DNA of 64,000 nucleotides from Daphnia carinata (taxonomy: Eukaryota > Arthropoda > Branchiopoda > Diplostraca > Daphniidae), in assembly GCF_022539665.2 (NCBI RefSeq), contig NC_081331.1, positions 3,134,501 to 3,198,500 on the forward strand, written 5' to 3'. Shown here piece by piece: positions 49,150 through 62,200 of the stretch. Each line of letters begins with the position of its first letter. Positions within the stretch are counted from its first letter, which is position 1. The position numbers and the translations under genes were made by a program. The notes below the pieces were generated by a model, which saw nothing but the letters and a program-made list of their open reading frames with translations, was not told the origin of the DNA and did no database searches.

Positions 49150-51728
49150 GCTTTGTCTTTTTCTTTGGGGGATTCAACTATTACCATTTCCATATATCAC
49201 GATGGGTGCGTGTGAAACTCCACCACCATTGATATTCCTTTTTAAAAAATATTGAACGAAAAGCAAAAGTTAATTTCAGTAACATAAAAGAGCAAGACAA
49301 CAGTCTGTGGATGATAGTACGATCTATAGTAGGATGAAGGCCATTGGAGTGAATGCCAAATGGCTAAAGTGTATGCGTTCGTGCTGGTGGGTCGGTTCCA
49401 GGAGTTAAAAGACGTTACCATATCGCGTAAGAGAAAGTATGCTCATGGCAGACAACGATGGCAACCGCAATCTGTTTATCGGGCAATTTCATACTGGTTA
49501 GAAAATAGCTGCTTTTGCTCTGTTGACTTGTTTATTCACGGATGTGATTGACGATAAGTTTGTTGACTCAAAATCTAAACTTAAACAATTTTTGAATGAT
49601 TCAACAGCTATAGGCAGTGCGCCAAGTTTCAGCCATCTGGATCCTGCTCGTCCTCATCCGGTCGCTGTGGTCAAGTTTCATCGCACAAGATAGGATCTCT
49701 CAACTGGCCATGACGTTCAGGTTAGTGAGCATTTTTAAATTGATCCTATCTCTTGAGAAAAATTTGGCGTTGGGATTATTTTGAGCCAAATCGATCGTTT
49801 TATTGACTTCTTTTCGCATTACGGCTCGCTATAACTGAAAAGTGGACTTCCCTTAAGTTTAATGGTTGCTTAAAACGTCTTCAAAAGCGAAATTTGGGAA
49901 AGAACGGACATTTTTTTTTCCCCGTAACATACTCGGGTTTTGTTGTTGAAGTACTAGTCACGTCTCGCCATCGTTCAGGATCTAGGGTAGGCTATTGAAC
50001 AAACATACGGCTAAAGCTCATTTCCATCATTCGAGGCACTAGACTTTATTTCTCAACTGTCTCCTTTTCTAACGTCGCACGGCTTAAGGGTCAAATTTAA
50101 CTCGAGGCTGAAAAGTAGGCTCTACAAGAACTCTTGGTCAACATTGAGATCGTCGTTGACGTCAATTTTCTGTTTGATCGGCTAAGCACAAATAAAAAGG
50201 TCCAACAAAACAGAGCAACATTCGAAACAGAATCTAGAGAGCTCAACTATACGAGCCGGGTAAAAGGAGGTTACATAAGTCAAACATCACGTAAGTGCCG
50301 GGGGAGCCAACCGTCTCAGTCAGACACACGCAAGGTCGGCCAACAAGATTGAAAGCGCCAAACGAAGTGGCCGGACGTGACGTTAAGAATTTTTTTTTCC
50401 TTCGCCATCGGAGAGACGGTCATTGATGTTGTTTTACGGCCGTGTGAGGCTTATAGGACCAGTTTGATCGCGTGAACCTGTGTTACAAATACTGGCTTCG
50501 CACGAACGCGTGATGTTTTCAAATTTCGCGGTTCAGCCATCTCATCGTTCGAGTTGGTTAAACTTTCCCCTATTTATCTCTGCAAAATCAATTTCTTGTT
50601 ACGTTGTCCCAGTCGCTTTTTTTTAACTCCCCCGTGGCAATTGACACGTAACGGTTCAATACTTTAGTTACATCCGACAACGGTATTCCATTTGGTGTAT
50701 GCACAAGCAATCTCAAGTACCGACGTCGCCATGGCAACCATTTTTGACGTATACTTGGATAATGCTACTGTTTATTGCCAACGCACTTTTCTCTTCTTTT
50801 CGGAACTTAGTCACGCCTCTTTTGTTATTATTATATTTTAAAGTCTACAACTTGATCGAACAATCTAAAAACATCGCCCCCGTTTTATTGATTGAACGTG
50901 CTGGGCGCAGCTCTTGTCAAATATGACTGAAGCGACTGAGATTGAAAATGTCGTTTTCTTTTTTTTTAATCTCACATTCATGCAAGCATTGGAAAACGAG
51001 AATGAAGGTAACATTTGTTGATAGTAGAATAATGATAACGTGATACGATCACATCAAGCCAATCAGTGTGTAAGTGCAGCTATACACGAGATCTGTCGGA
51101 ATTTGATTTTGTTTTTTCCTTTGACGTTCACTCACGTTTACCGTCTGAATTTGTTCCTCTGTTCTGTGTCATTGCGTTTTTAAAGGATTGTTTTTTTTTC
51201 ACCGTTTCATCGCGTGTCTTTGATCCATTTCCCTACATTTTTTTTCAGCCGAACAATTTTGAATCGCTATTTCCAACATATGAAAACGATGCGTACGTTA
51301 TTCAATTGATCTTGACGAGTGTCAAGAATAGAAAGAATGCCATGAACAATCTAGTATGTCAGGCCCGAGGAATGTCGCTATGGTGTGGTAAAAACACCGA
51401 CTCTGCTGATCATTCCTTCCGTCTTGTTACGCCAACAGGCGTGTGTTTACAACCTAACGTCCATTGCAAGTGCAATTGCATCCTCGCAATTTTCATCCAA
51501 CCAATTCGAATTTTTGTTCGCGTCCGTTATTTCCCGCGATGTCTTGCATTGGTAACGTGACACTATTTTCTTGCGCATGTTTTTTTTTCTGAATTATTTA
51601 ATCTTCCACGCTGTTGTTCATAAAATATCAACTATGTTGTAATGGTCTCGTTACAACATGTTTTATTCTTGTCGTGACACACTTCTTTTCGTGACAGCAA
51701 AATCGAAACGAACAAATGAACCATCGGC

Positions 51729-51915
51729 TTTTTTTTGGGGGGGGGGGATCATCTTGAACAGCTGTCACGATCACGACTTTTCACAGCGTGGTATATACCG
51801 CGGTGGGGTACTTGATTAGTCGAGAGCCATCAACTCCCGGCCCGCAACAGAATCAATTTTGTGGTGATTGAATTTCGGAGTGAAATTGATGAAACGATCG
51901 ATAGCGCCATTCCTC

Positions 51916-51946
<31 letters not shown>
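51729..51946. repeat. Inverted pair of composite homopolymers (T8G11 and C22A10)
   Basis: T at 51729-51736 joined to G at 51737-51747, then 167 bp, then C at 51915-51936 joined to A at 51937-51946. The two tracts are reverse complements in order and could pair. Confidence 0.85.
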
Positions 51947-51947
<1 letters not shown>

Positions 51948-54900
51948 GTAACATCATCGATATCGATTTGACTTCAAACGATGAAATTTCCTCAACCAAT
52001 TTTTATGGAATAGCATTTCCAACAGCCATGAAAATGAACGAGTTCTTGTTAAATGCGGAGAGTGACTTAATTTCCTGAGTGTCGAGGTGAGCCAGTTTAT
52101 TTTTATCTTCTTTTTTTTAATTAGGCCCCAAAGTTGTCACTTTTTTGCGAAGAAAAGTCAAATACTTAAGCAGGTTGAAAACGAAGAGCCTCAATCGACT
52201 GGCATTATGTTTAAAGAAAAAGCTTTTTTCATTTATCATCTCGATGCCCGTTCGGTCTAATATGTAGTTATACCAAATGAAGTCTGCGAGCTTGATCAGA
52301 TTTCCCCTGTGTGCATGCAATCCAGTGCGTGCCTATATAAATCGTTTGACAAAAAAAAGAATGGCAAGACCTTGCTGATATGGGATCTTGTCGGTTAATA
52401 TGAAAGGCACTATTATCTTTTCATCTGCCAGCTGCCGCACAGCTGTTCTCTGATCTCATTCACTGCGTCAACATCAGCACCAAACCCTTTTAACGATGGT
52501 CCCTCATCTTTGCATCTTTTTTTTGCGTGTTTTAAATGACAAATTTAACAAGATTGTAACAAAGTAAACTTGAATACTATCGTGACATCTTGAAGCTTAA
52601 AAGCTACCTCGTTCATATTTACATTTTCCCTTGTTGCCAAATTCTTATTAGCGAAGAAAATCCCCCGTCTCAGACTTGATCAATGTACAAAAGATTACAC
52701 AAAGTTAGACAAGTAACGAGCAAGTACAATCGCCACCTAACCTTCCCCTTTGTCTGTAATCGAAAAGCGAGCGAATGTGGGTCAATAACTACAGTACAAA
52801 GGGAGGCAAATTCAAACATTTTCCGAGCGCAAATCGATTATAGTGAGAAACAAATAAGAAAGCCAGTGCGCATGAAAAGGCAGCTTCTGACAGCAAATAC
52901 AGCGCCCGCAAACGTAACAGAAGCCCAGGTAGACTGCAAAATAGCACGATTGGACGGAACTTTTATGATGTCTGCGAACGGCTGTCCTCCCTGTATATTA
53001 AATACCGTTCTGGTGTAGCCTGAACGGTATTATGCACACTTGCGCATCAAAGTGAATAGTTGAATCGCTGCTCCTGCTGCTGCTTTCCCGTCGCCATAAC
53101 TTATAAGTGCGTAGAAAGCGGCAGCAATAACTTTGGTCTGCTTGTTGTGAATGCTTATAGATCAATGCCACCAATCATCGCGCTGCCTTACAACACGCGA
53201 CGACCGTTCCAGGCAAGAATATAAAGTTTGCTTTCTTTTTTGTAGGTAAACGTCTTTGTCGTGGCAATAACATCGCGCTTTTTTGTACACAAATTTTTGT
53301 TTTGTTTTTCCTTTAAATGAGGTCGACCCATAGTTGTAATAAAGAGTTCCGCACGCAACCGCAATGCCCGCGCTCGTTCATTTGTCGTTAAAAAGAACTT
53401 TTTAAAACCATCATTTAGGCTGGCATTAGCCCAATGATTGCCCATGTTTGGCTACATCTTTTCTCTTGTTTCTTTCTTTTTAATTGCGTACTATATAGTC
53501 AGTAATAAAGTCGTATTTGTACTTTTTTCTGCCTGCAAAGTAGAAACATTTCATGCGTGCACGTAGCTACCTACAGTTCTTGCTAATCCTTGGTGGGTAA
53601 TGCTCTTTGAGTTAGTAGATATGGATGTAACGAATTCTAATTCGTATTGCTTTTGTTTGTTGTGACGAAAAGACGATAGCATTTGGTCGAGCGTGTGCGT
53701 ATTAATAAATTGCTGTATCATAAATCGAAAGGCAACCATCCGGCACAATCGATTGTCTACGGTTGCACGATTTTGATAACATCGTCTGCTTTTGGCCATC
53801 GTTTGGTGTGCCTATTGTGCTGTAAATTGAAATTTTGCCTGTACGTTTGCGGGCTGTTTTTTTTAAGATGCAGCGTAAATTTTCGTTTTAATTCGCGGTG
53901 TTTCTTTTGTTTTACTTGTGATTCTCAAGTATAGACGGGATCCCGCAAAAAATCTGATCGAATTTGTTTTTGCGTTGGTACGTTCTTATTTTGTTTTCAG
54001 TGTGGATTTTGTCCAGTAGTGATGGAAATGTTTGAGGGCGCCAAATTGGTCCTTGCTTTTTAACTTAATTCAGTTTGGCATTAGCCGTCAATTTGATCAA
54101 AAGGCCAGCGGCGGGTTCGTTAAATAAAAACAAAAAGGGGCCTGCCGTCGCGAATGAATTGGTAGGCCACTCTGCCAACTTGCATTATGCCACCTCGTCA
54201 GCCGGTGAAAGAGCTGAAACAGTGTGCGTCTTTGCTTGTCGAGCTTTTTTAATTAGTCTTTTGACTTTTCACGAGTTGCCCTTGTTTTTTTATTTCGCGC
54301 TGCTACGTGGCACTCCTAATTCACTATGCACGTTAATTACTAGTTTAGGTTTTTTCCAACGCTTGGATTTTCCTCTACGCAGCGAAAGGAGATACCAAAT
54401 TTCTGTAGGCCCCTTTTTCTTGATTAACTTCAATGGAATTTTATTAGACAAAGCGCCATTTTGATTGAACGAAAGATAGCTCGTCCAGCAAATAAAATCT
54501 TGCACGGAAAGCGGAAATATTTTTTGTTGCCTCCTACAACAGGCGTTCTCTGTAGCACAAGTAAAAAAAAATCTAATGATCTCTTGGTCGTTTTACTTTT
54601 CGTTGATGTTTTTATTTTTAAAGTAAAAATAAAATAAAAAATAAATAAAAAATATTAAAAATTTTTAATTTAGTCGACAATTTCAAAACAAAAGTAAAAA
54701 TAACATACGGCGCATTTCATTTTTTTTTAAATATTTATATTTGTTGTTGCCGAATGTCGGGGACGAAGGGTGTGGTTAAGAGGCTTCACTGTATCAGATT
54801 ATTTTGCACGTTTCAAATCAACACGACGCATCATGTGTTATTCTATGCTTTAACACACAGGAACAAGATTTTTATCTTCTGCGTTGACGTAATCCGGCTT

Positions 54901-57900
54901 TGTCACGGTTGAACAAGTTGCACCGTTTGCAGTTCGGCAAGTACTGTAACAACTTGACGATTCAAACGTTTTTTCTTTTGACCACATTTTCTCACGTGGT
55001 TTTTCATTTGAACTGGACCTTATTTTTTAAAAAAATTATTTTTATGTTTGCTGTGCGAAAGAGGTTATGCGTCGGAAATGTTATAGGCGAATATTGTTTT
55101 TTGGCCGATAAACGTAAAAACTTTTCCGAAAAGCAAGTACTCCGCATTGCGCGAATGCTTTTATGTCTACCGTATCCGATTATAACGGAGGGTGGAACTC
55201 TTCAATAAAGTCTTGATTGCATTTATGCAAAATCCCAAACATTCATCAAGTCGTGTTGTTCATTCGTTATTGAATTGTCGCGCATTGAAACTCGTAAGTT
55301 GATTTGTACGCCCAAGTCTTTGCTTTTCAGCTTAACGTAGAAATCGAGGGGTTGCCAGCGAATTGCTAAAAGCCCTGTACCCAATTCCGGTCCGACTTTC
55401 TTTCATACGTAACCCTATATCATATCGCGACTGCCATTCGAATGATGTTCTAATCCATAGGCTTCATGTTCCCATGTAAAATTCAATAAAGAAGCATTTT
55501 GTGCAATCTGCAGCTTGAATTAGACATAAGTCGCTTGATTGGCACCAAGAGTCACGCATTCTTTAGATCTCCCCCTTGATGTTTGATAACTACCCCTGGT
55601 CTGTTAATCAGCAAATATGCACATGCATTGGCTGCGTGAACTCTCAAAACTAGGAGTTCACGATTCTCGGTAAACCTCTTGCGTCTTCGAATACGAATCT
55701 GCATATTTGCACGGCCGGGGAGGATGGCTTTCTGTAATCCTAGATGAGTGGGGTTCAAGTCTAGGTTATGGCCCAATGTGAGAGGCACCGTGTGACCTAC
55801 CATTGCTAATACCCAACTATGTTGCATACACAATAATCGTGCGGTATTAGCTCTCATCCTTGCTGGACATTTCAGCCATCAGCGTAAATCATGTAGCTTT
55901 AAAAAAAAAAATTTTTTTCATTTGCCAAGGCATAGAGTTTGCTCTCGTCAAATTTGATCCCCTTATAACACTTGCCGTACCAACTAAAAGAATTCAATTG
56001 TTATGCCCGTGAAATTGTGGGTTTAAAAAAATAGCTTACAGACCTGTGGTCCCCGATTGATTAGCAAGGCCTGCGTTTGGGCTTTGCACTCTTTAACACA
56101 GGTGGTAAGGCACGTATATTTGAATCGATTGATACAAAAGTTTTCCACTAGGACTAGAAACCGACCGGAGTGCACGGGAAATCGAACAACAAGAACTACC
56201 CTGAACTATGTACAACTGCAAACTAGTATACATCAAATAAGAATGGATTAAAAAAATCTTTTCAAATCAAGTCAGGGCTCTCGAAAGCGAATTGGATGCA
56301 GACGGGCAAGAATTGCTGGGGGAAAAAGAAATTTCGAATAGTTGTCCGTATGCAATGCGTGATTTTCACTGCCGCCCTGGGGAAGGATATAGGATGGACG
56401 GCCTGACCTGTCAAACTACGGCACGTAACGATAAAAAAAGAGGTAGAAATAGGATTGTATTATTCTTGCTTCGAACGCCGAGTTTTGTATCGACGCTTTA
56501 CGTCAAATAGAGACTTATACGTTAACGACAAAAACAATAGAATTCAGCTCACGAAATTCCATCGACAATTGTATCTCAATTTATCTTGTTTCTTCATCTC
56601 GCCTTTTATCACGAAAACGAAACTGCCGTATTTTCGCGCCCCTTTTCTTTTTTTGTCTATTCCCATTGTTTTCTTGGGCACAAGGTTGATGTATCCGTGC
56701 TCGAATAAATGAACGGAAAAAAGAAAAGAACTTGCCAGCGGGTTCACACTTGAATAGGTAATTCCAGGAAATTTCTTAAGTAATGCGCTGATGAGATTTG
56801 TGTTCTTGTTCGTTTCTTTGTATGGCCAATTCCCTTCCGAATGTAGCCGAACAATTTTCAGGTCCCCCTTAAAACCAAAAAATCTGAAAGAACTTTACTT
56901 TTATTTTTCATGTTTTTTTTTTTGTTTGAAAATCGCACGTTATTCATATTGAGAAAACTAGTGGGCGACTAGTTTGTCATTTTGATCTAGTACGTGATTG
57001 TTAATATGAGATGGATGTAGACGTAAGGATTTGAGTAACAAGTTTCTCTCAGCATGGACGTGCATTTCTTGGCTTCGTGTTTTCATTGCCCCCACTCCTG
57101 AAGGAGATGAATGAGCTGATAAATGAACAAAGAGTCTTTCATTCTAGATCTTGTTCGACGTCTACGAGCCGCTAAACGAAATCTTGGCGAGCACTGGTTT
57201 GACGGACGGACCTTACTATTCTTTCGTTCGTTCTCGCAGTCGTAATCTCAGACGATAACAATAAATAGAGGCCACACAGTCGTATACATATACGCACATG
57301 CTGCCACTTTGTTACTCGCAGACTGCCCATCTTTTCTTTGATAGGACAACGTGAGATTGACGGAATGAGCCGCGTCGATTGGTTTCATGACGTCATTTCC
57401 ACCATCATCCATTGCTACGCTCTTTGAAGTGACAATCATATAATACGAAATCCAGTCTTGGCATGTCTACTATCCGATTTCCCTGTTTTTCACGCCCACA
57501 TCGTCTTGGATCTTTTTACGACGTTGAAATGAAAAGCGATAAATATTTCACATTCTATTAGCTGCAGTAGCCAAGTCTGTATGACGTTGTGTGCGTAATA
57601 GGCTACTCGGCTTTGTTGAGAGGCTTCTTGATGATGATGGTGATAAATGAATGCGATAGAAAGCGCCGATCCAATATGTTGGACGATTCAACTCGTGAAT
57701 AAGAGAAGAAATAATTACATTTATCGAGTTATCTCTTCTTTTTTTCTTGTCGTTCTTTTTCTCGGCTTCTTTCGTGTTCTTCTCTATTTATCTATGGCGT
57801 CGGTGCAAACAAGGTGCTGAATGATGGTGGTTCCCTACCCTTCGGGACTACTGTTTCCCCTTCGCTTCTGTTATTGCTGAAACAGCACGTCTTTCAGTGA

Positions 57901-59144
57901 ATGACGCACACTACCGTCGACACTCCCACCCGTTCTTCCACGTTCCGCTCTTTTACCTACCAGTCGTGTCTCTCTAAAAATCGATTTTTTTTTCTCGCCT
58001 TTGTATTATATATCCTATTCGGATTATGTTGAAATGTTTTCTTCTTCTTTTATTTCCTTTGTTTGTTTTCTTTTTTTTAATTCCGGACGCTGGTTTGCGG
58101 ATGTTCCCAGAAGAACAAAATGGAACTCCAATGAATATTTTATTGTCCGTTGAATAAAAAAACTGGTTCGCATTTCTATACAATTCAGTATAGAAGTGTG
58201 TTTGGAACTTTTGAATGTCATTGGGTCACAACTGAAACGAATTTTTTTTTGCCCTGTCCGTCAATGTCTGACTAAACGAATGAACCGAAAGAGATAGGCG
58301 ATTTTTGCTTGTTTGCTTTCTGTGCAATTTTTTTTTCTCCATTTTTTAAATAAGACGTCCCACACGATTCGTTGATAGACATCCTCTTTGATCGGCACGT
58401 TACTTCGCCGCCGCAAAATACGTAAGAGACGTGGTCTCAATGATTTCACCAGCACAGAAATACCATGCCATATTGGTTTTGTTTGATGTAGACGTGCCAT
58501 GTCATTACGTTCTGCCGGCCGGCAGTTCTCGCTCTCTCTGTTCATTAATTCGCATCATAAGCGCAGATCATTAGAATTCTTGGTGGCCGTTTCAGCTTTC
58601 CAAAGCCGTCTCAAACCTATTGTTGCGTGCAATAGCAGCATCGAAAATGCTCACTTTTTCGTTTAATAGGCTATAGGGGTACGTTGACGTATTTGCCTCC
58701 ATTTTCACGGTTTTTGATATTCCCGATCGATTGAATCAACAATCGTGAACGACTTTCCCCTTTCTTTTTGTCGCCACTATCCCTTTGAAGGGTGTGATGG
58801 CAAACAAAACAAAAAAAATAATCAAAAATAAAATCAATTGAATCCAATCTGGACGTTTTCCTTTGGCGTGTGTTGTCGTTTGTTCGGGGAATCCGACCGC
58901 CACGTATAAGTTTATCTAGAACCGTCGAAAATAACACTATCACAGGCTTTCGCTGGCTGTATTTGAACATGATGTCGCCGTGACTTTGTGTATACCCTTC
59001 TCTTGTTGAATAGATTACACATTCTATTTCGGTGGGCAGAAGATTGGAACCGTTCCGGCATTCGCTTCCAAAAGGTTTCACCTTTAAAAGATTTTGTTTT
59101 TGTTTTTTTTACGTTGTTCGTTTTCTTTGTTTCGCAACCATTCT

Positions 59145-59218
59145 TTATTTGCCTGGCGGATGAAAAATCGTTTTTCAAAACATGTCAGTCTTAGTAGGCC
59201 AAACCCCACCAGTAAAAC
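59145..59218 (+). repeat. Dispersed repeat, copy 2
   Basis: Direct-orientation relative of 49081-49149. It has an identical 16-bp core with diverged flanks and one extra C after the core. Confidence 0.6.
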
Positions 59219-62200
59219 TCGCTATTTTTCGTTTGGCAAGAAGCGGCTAGGTCGTTATTTAAGAAGTTGGCTATTGACATTTTCATAAATCATCAAGTTA
59301 GTTCGTAAGATTCGTCGCGTTAGCAATGATAGCGCCGCTCCAGTGATCTAGCTTTTTATTGCGGAACATGAAACGCGATAGCAAAACGAACTGGTAACTC
59401 GTGCACACAAACAAATAAAATGACATTCCCGATGTAATAATTTGAATGGAGGAAATATACAAACAGTAGGTGATAGTGGTGTTACCGTGAGTGGAAGGCG
59501 GTCTGCGTGAGTGCCAAGCTGAAAGGAGCAAGTACACATGCGTGCTGGAGGGTCGGTCTTGTCCCGAGTGGGGAAAAGGACATCCCCGCATCCATGGGCA
59601 TCGAGGTCTAGTGTGTTGACGTCTGTCGGCGACTAGACAATCTAACCGTCGAACTTCATGCGACAGGAGAAAAACAACGTCGATGTTTTCTTTCGATTTT
59701 AAGGAGAAAAAGAAAAATTCGATCTTTGGATTTAAAAAACAAAAAATAAAACTTGAACTGGAAAACATTTTTGGCGATTGAAGAACGCAGTTTTGATGGC
59801 CGATTCATTCCGAATGAATCAACACTTTGAACACGTTTTCTAGTGCATCGTGACGCTTCCTTCGTCTACCGATCAACGAGTCGTCGTGTTACGGAACATT
59901 AGCAAAGGACAACATGTTGACAGTTTTGACCACCGCCGACCTTTAGGTAACATTAGGATTATAGCAGCATCAAAAACAAAAACAGATTTTACATTGCGGT
60001 GCGTAAGAACACCGTGGCACTATACGAACGATTTTTCCCTATCTGCGCTTTCCATTTGATATGATAAGAATATTTTAATTGGGGCATCTCAGTTCCAATC
60101 GATTCTCTTTCTAACTTCAATATAATTTTTTTTTTTTAAACTTGCGTCGTTGACCAGGCAATTTGGCCATTGATCTTTTAACCTAACTGATACATTTATG
60201 AATTCCGTTTTCAATTGTTTCTCTCCGTTTTCCGTGTCTTTGATGCCAGTTAGCCCAAGTGACTTCCAGTTTGTCAGCGTCATCCGCAGGGACTGGGCGT
60301 GGGCCGATCCAGGATTTATTATTATCTGGATGTTTCGGAAAACCTGCGGGCAAATCCCGCATCTTGCAGCGAGCATTTGCGATAGTAGAAAACCTTATTT
60401 CATCTGCTTTTCGATTCTTTTGCAATCCCCGTCGGACATTGTTGTTTTCCATTCGACGATATATAGGGGCTTAACGGTCCAGATTTAGAAGTACAGCAAG
60501 CATAGATGAAAAAAAGGGCCCTACTCGTCGTTGACGTCGAGAGATCAACGTCTCATCTTTTGCTCGCTTGATTGACGTCCAAGAGTTCTTCACCCATAGA
60601 AAGCCTTTTTTTTTCAAGTAGAATTCAAGAAGCCAGCCGTCTTTACGGTTCTTAAATGCAAATCAAACATCACGTTCAAGTCGCGTGTGTTAAGCTGCCA
60701 CGATTGCCATTGTTTGCCTTTATGATTATTGAAAAATGTATTGTTCGCAGCGAGCTAGAAGGCCTTTTTTTTTTTTCTTAAGCAGATCGCCCTGTTCTTT
60801 ACTAAACGCAAGATTTACACGTTCTCTCAGAAGTGTCCAAAAGCGTAATTGAAATTTTGCGAGTCACTGGTCATCCTGCTTGGGATGGATTTTGATATTT
60901 TTTTTTCCCTCTGTCCGTTCACCCATCGTTTTTTCTTTAATTTCCTCAGGCTTTCGTATGACAACACAAGACATCAGGCGACAGAGATTGTTCGAAATTG
61001 AAAAGTGCCAACAGCCCGCCAGCTGTCACGTTGACGCCCAGAGTATAATGAAGTTTATTACGGCACTGTATAGTAAAGCATCAGCTCCCGTGATGGACGC
61101 ACTGAGTTAGTGAACGGCCACATCATCAATTAGTGAACGATTCGAGGAATAGCAAATCATAGACTGGCCTACAGTGTCTCCTTTTTCGTTTTTTTGTCTG
61201 TCCGAGGTAGCCACATCAGTTGTACGTGTTGGCTTTACTTCGTTTATGCGCATCAAAGCCATAACTGGCACTCGCAGAGGCAATCTCTTTCTATTTCTGT
61301 CAAAGTCTCCTTACAGGCGGTCTCTCGGGCAACTAACGATTCGTCGGATCAATATATATATTTTTTTAGACAGAATATTATTTCTATAGACGCTCAATAG
61401 AAAACAAACGCAAGCCAACGTGCGTGTGCGTATCGGCTACACCTCGCAACGGTCACGTCCGGCGTCACCTTGGCAACTATTGTGTTGGCCGTGTCGAGCA
61501 ACGTCATTGAAGTGTAGCTTGCGCAACAACGTAACTGTAATAAGACGAGTAAAGATTGGATGTGCCTTTTGTTTCGCTTTGCAAAAATGATGGAATAATG
61601 ACCAGCTTAAAGAGTTAAAACTTGCTATTTAAATTTATTCATCAAACGCTTTTATTTTCCCCATTTTTTCTCGTTGCTACCTGGTTGGCATGAATAGAAT
61701 GCGGCAAAAATGTAATAAGGAAAAAGCAGCGGCGCGTTCGAACATTACATTAAAAAAATTAAATCATTCGCCCATACGACTGACGATGTACGTACCTGCG
61801 TATTTGCCATTCACGTACGAATGTAATATTGTATAATTTTAGAAAGGGAGATTAAGTTTCTTTCCGAGCTGCGCTTTCCATTTTTATTTTCAGAGATTTC
61901 TCAGAACGGAATAAAATAATAATGTAGATTTCAGAGAAGGATGAAGTCATCACTTTTGTGCAATGTTCCCCAGACTGGAGGGTTAACCATTCATCTGCCC
62001 CGAGGAAAGCTGATTGGTCTCGGTTTGTTGTTAACGTCTGCCTACATGACTCTCTTTCATAGTTTCGTTTTCTCCCCTGTTTTTGTCATTTTGTTGCATT
62101 CTATTATATTTTTTTCGGGCTGAAGGAAGATCTAGATCGAAGGGGATGAACAAAAAAAAGTACCGCAGCAAATAATACCGCATCAAAGAAACGTTGTACC

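Larger units (their letters stand above)
42211..49600. other. No recognised gene
   Basis: About 7.4 kb of AT-rich sequence read on both strands. The open frames are short, mostly lack ATG starts or splice context, and resemble no family I know. It holds a (GT)7 run at 46921-46934 and one copy of a dispersed repeat at 49081-49149. Confidence 0.5.

Noticed and set aside
55747-55760. tRNA B-box-like GGTTCAAGTCT
   Set aside because: No A box at the proper distance and no acceptor-stem pairing. A similar B-box-like match on the minus strand near 44605 failed for the same reasons.
60183-60452. 89-codon minus-strand open frame with mixed composition
   Set aside because: No start or splice context convinced me, and overlapping frames on both strands are equally open, so openness is not informative.
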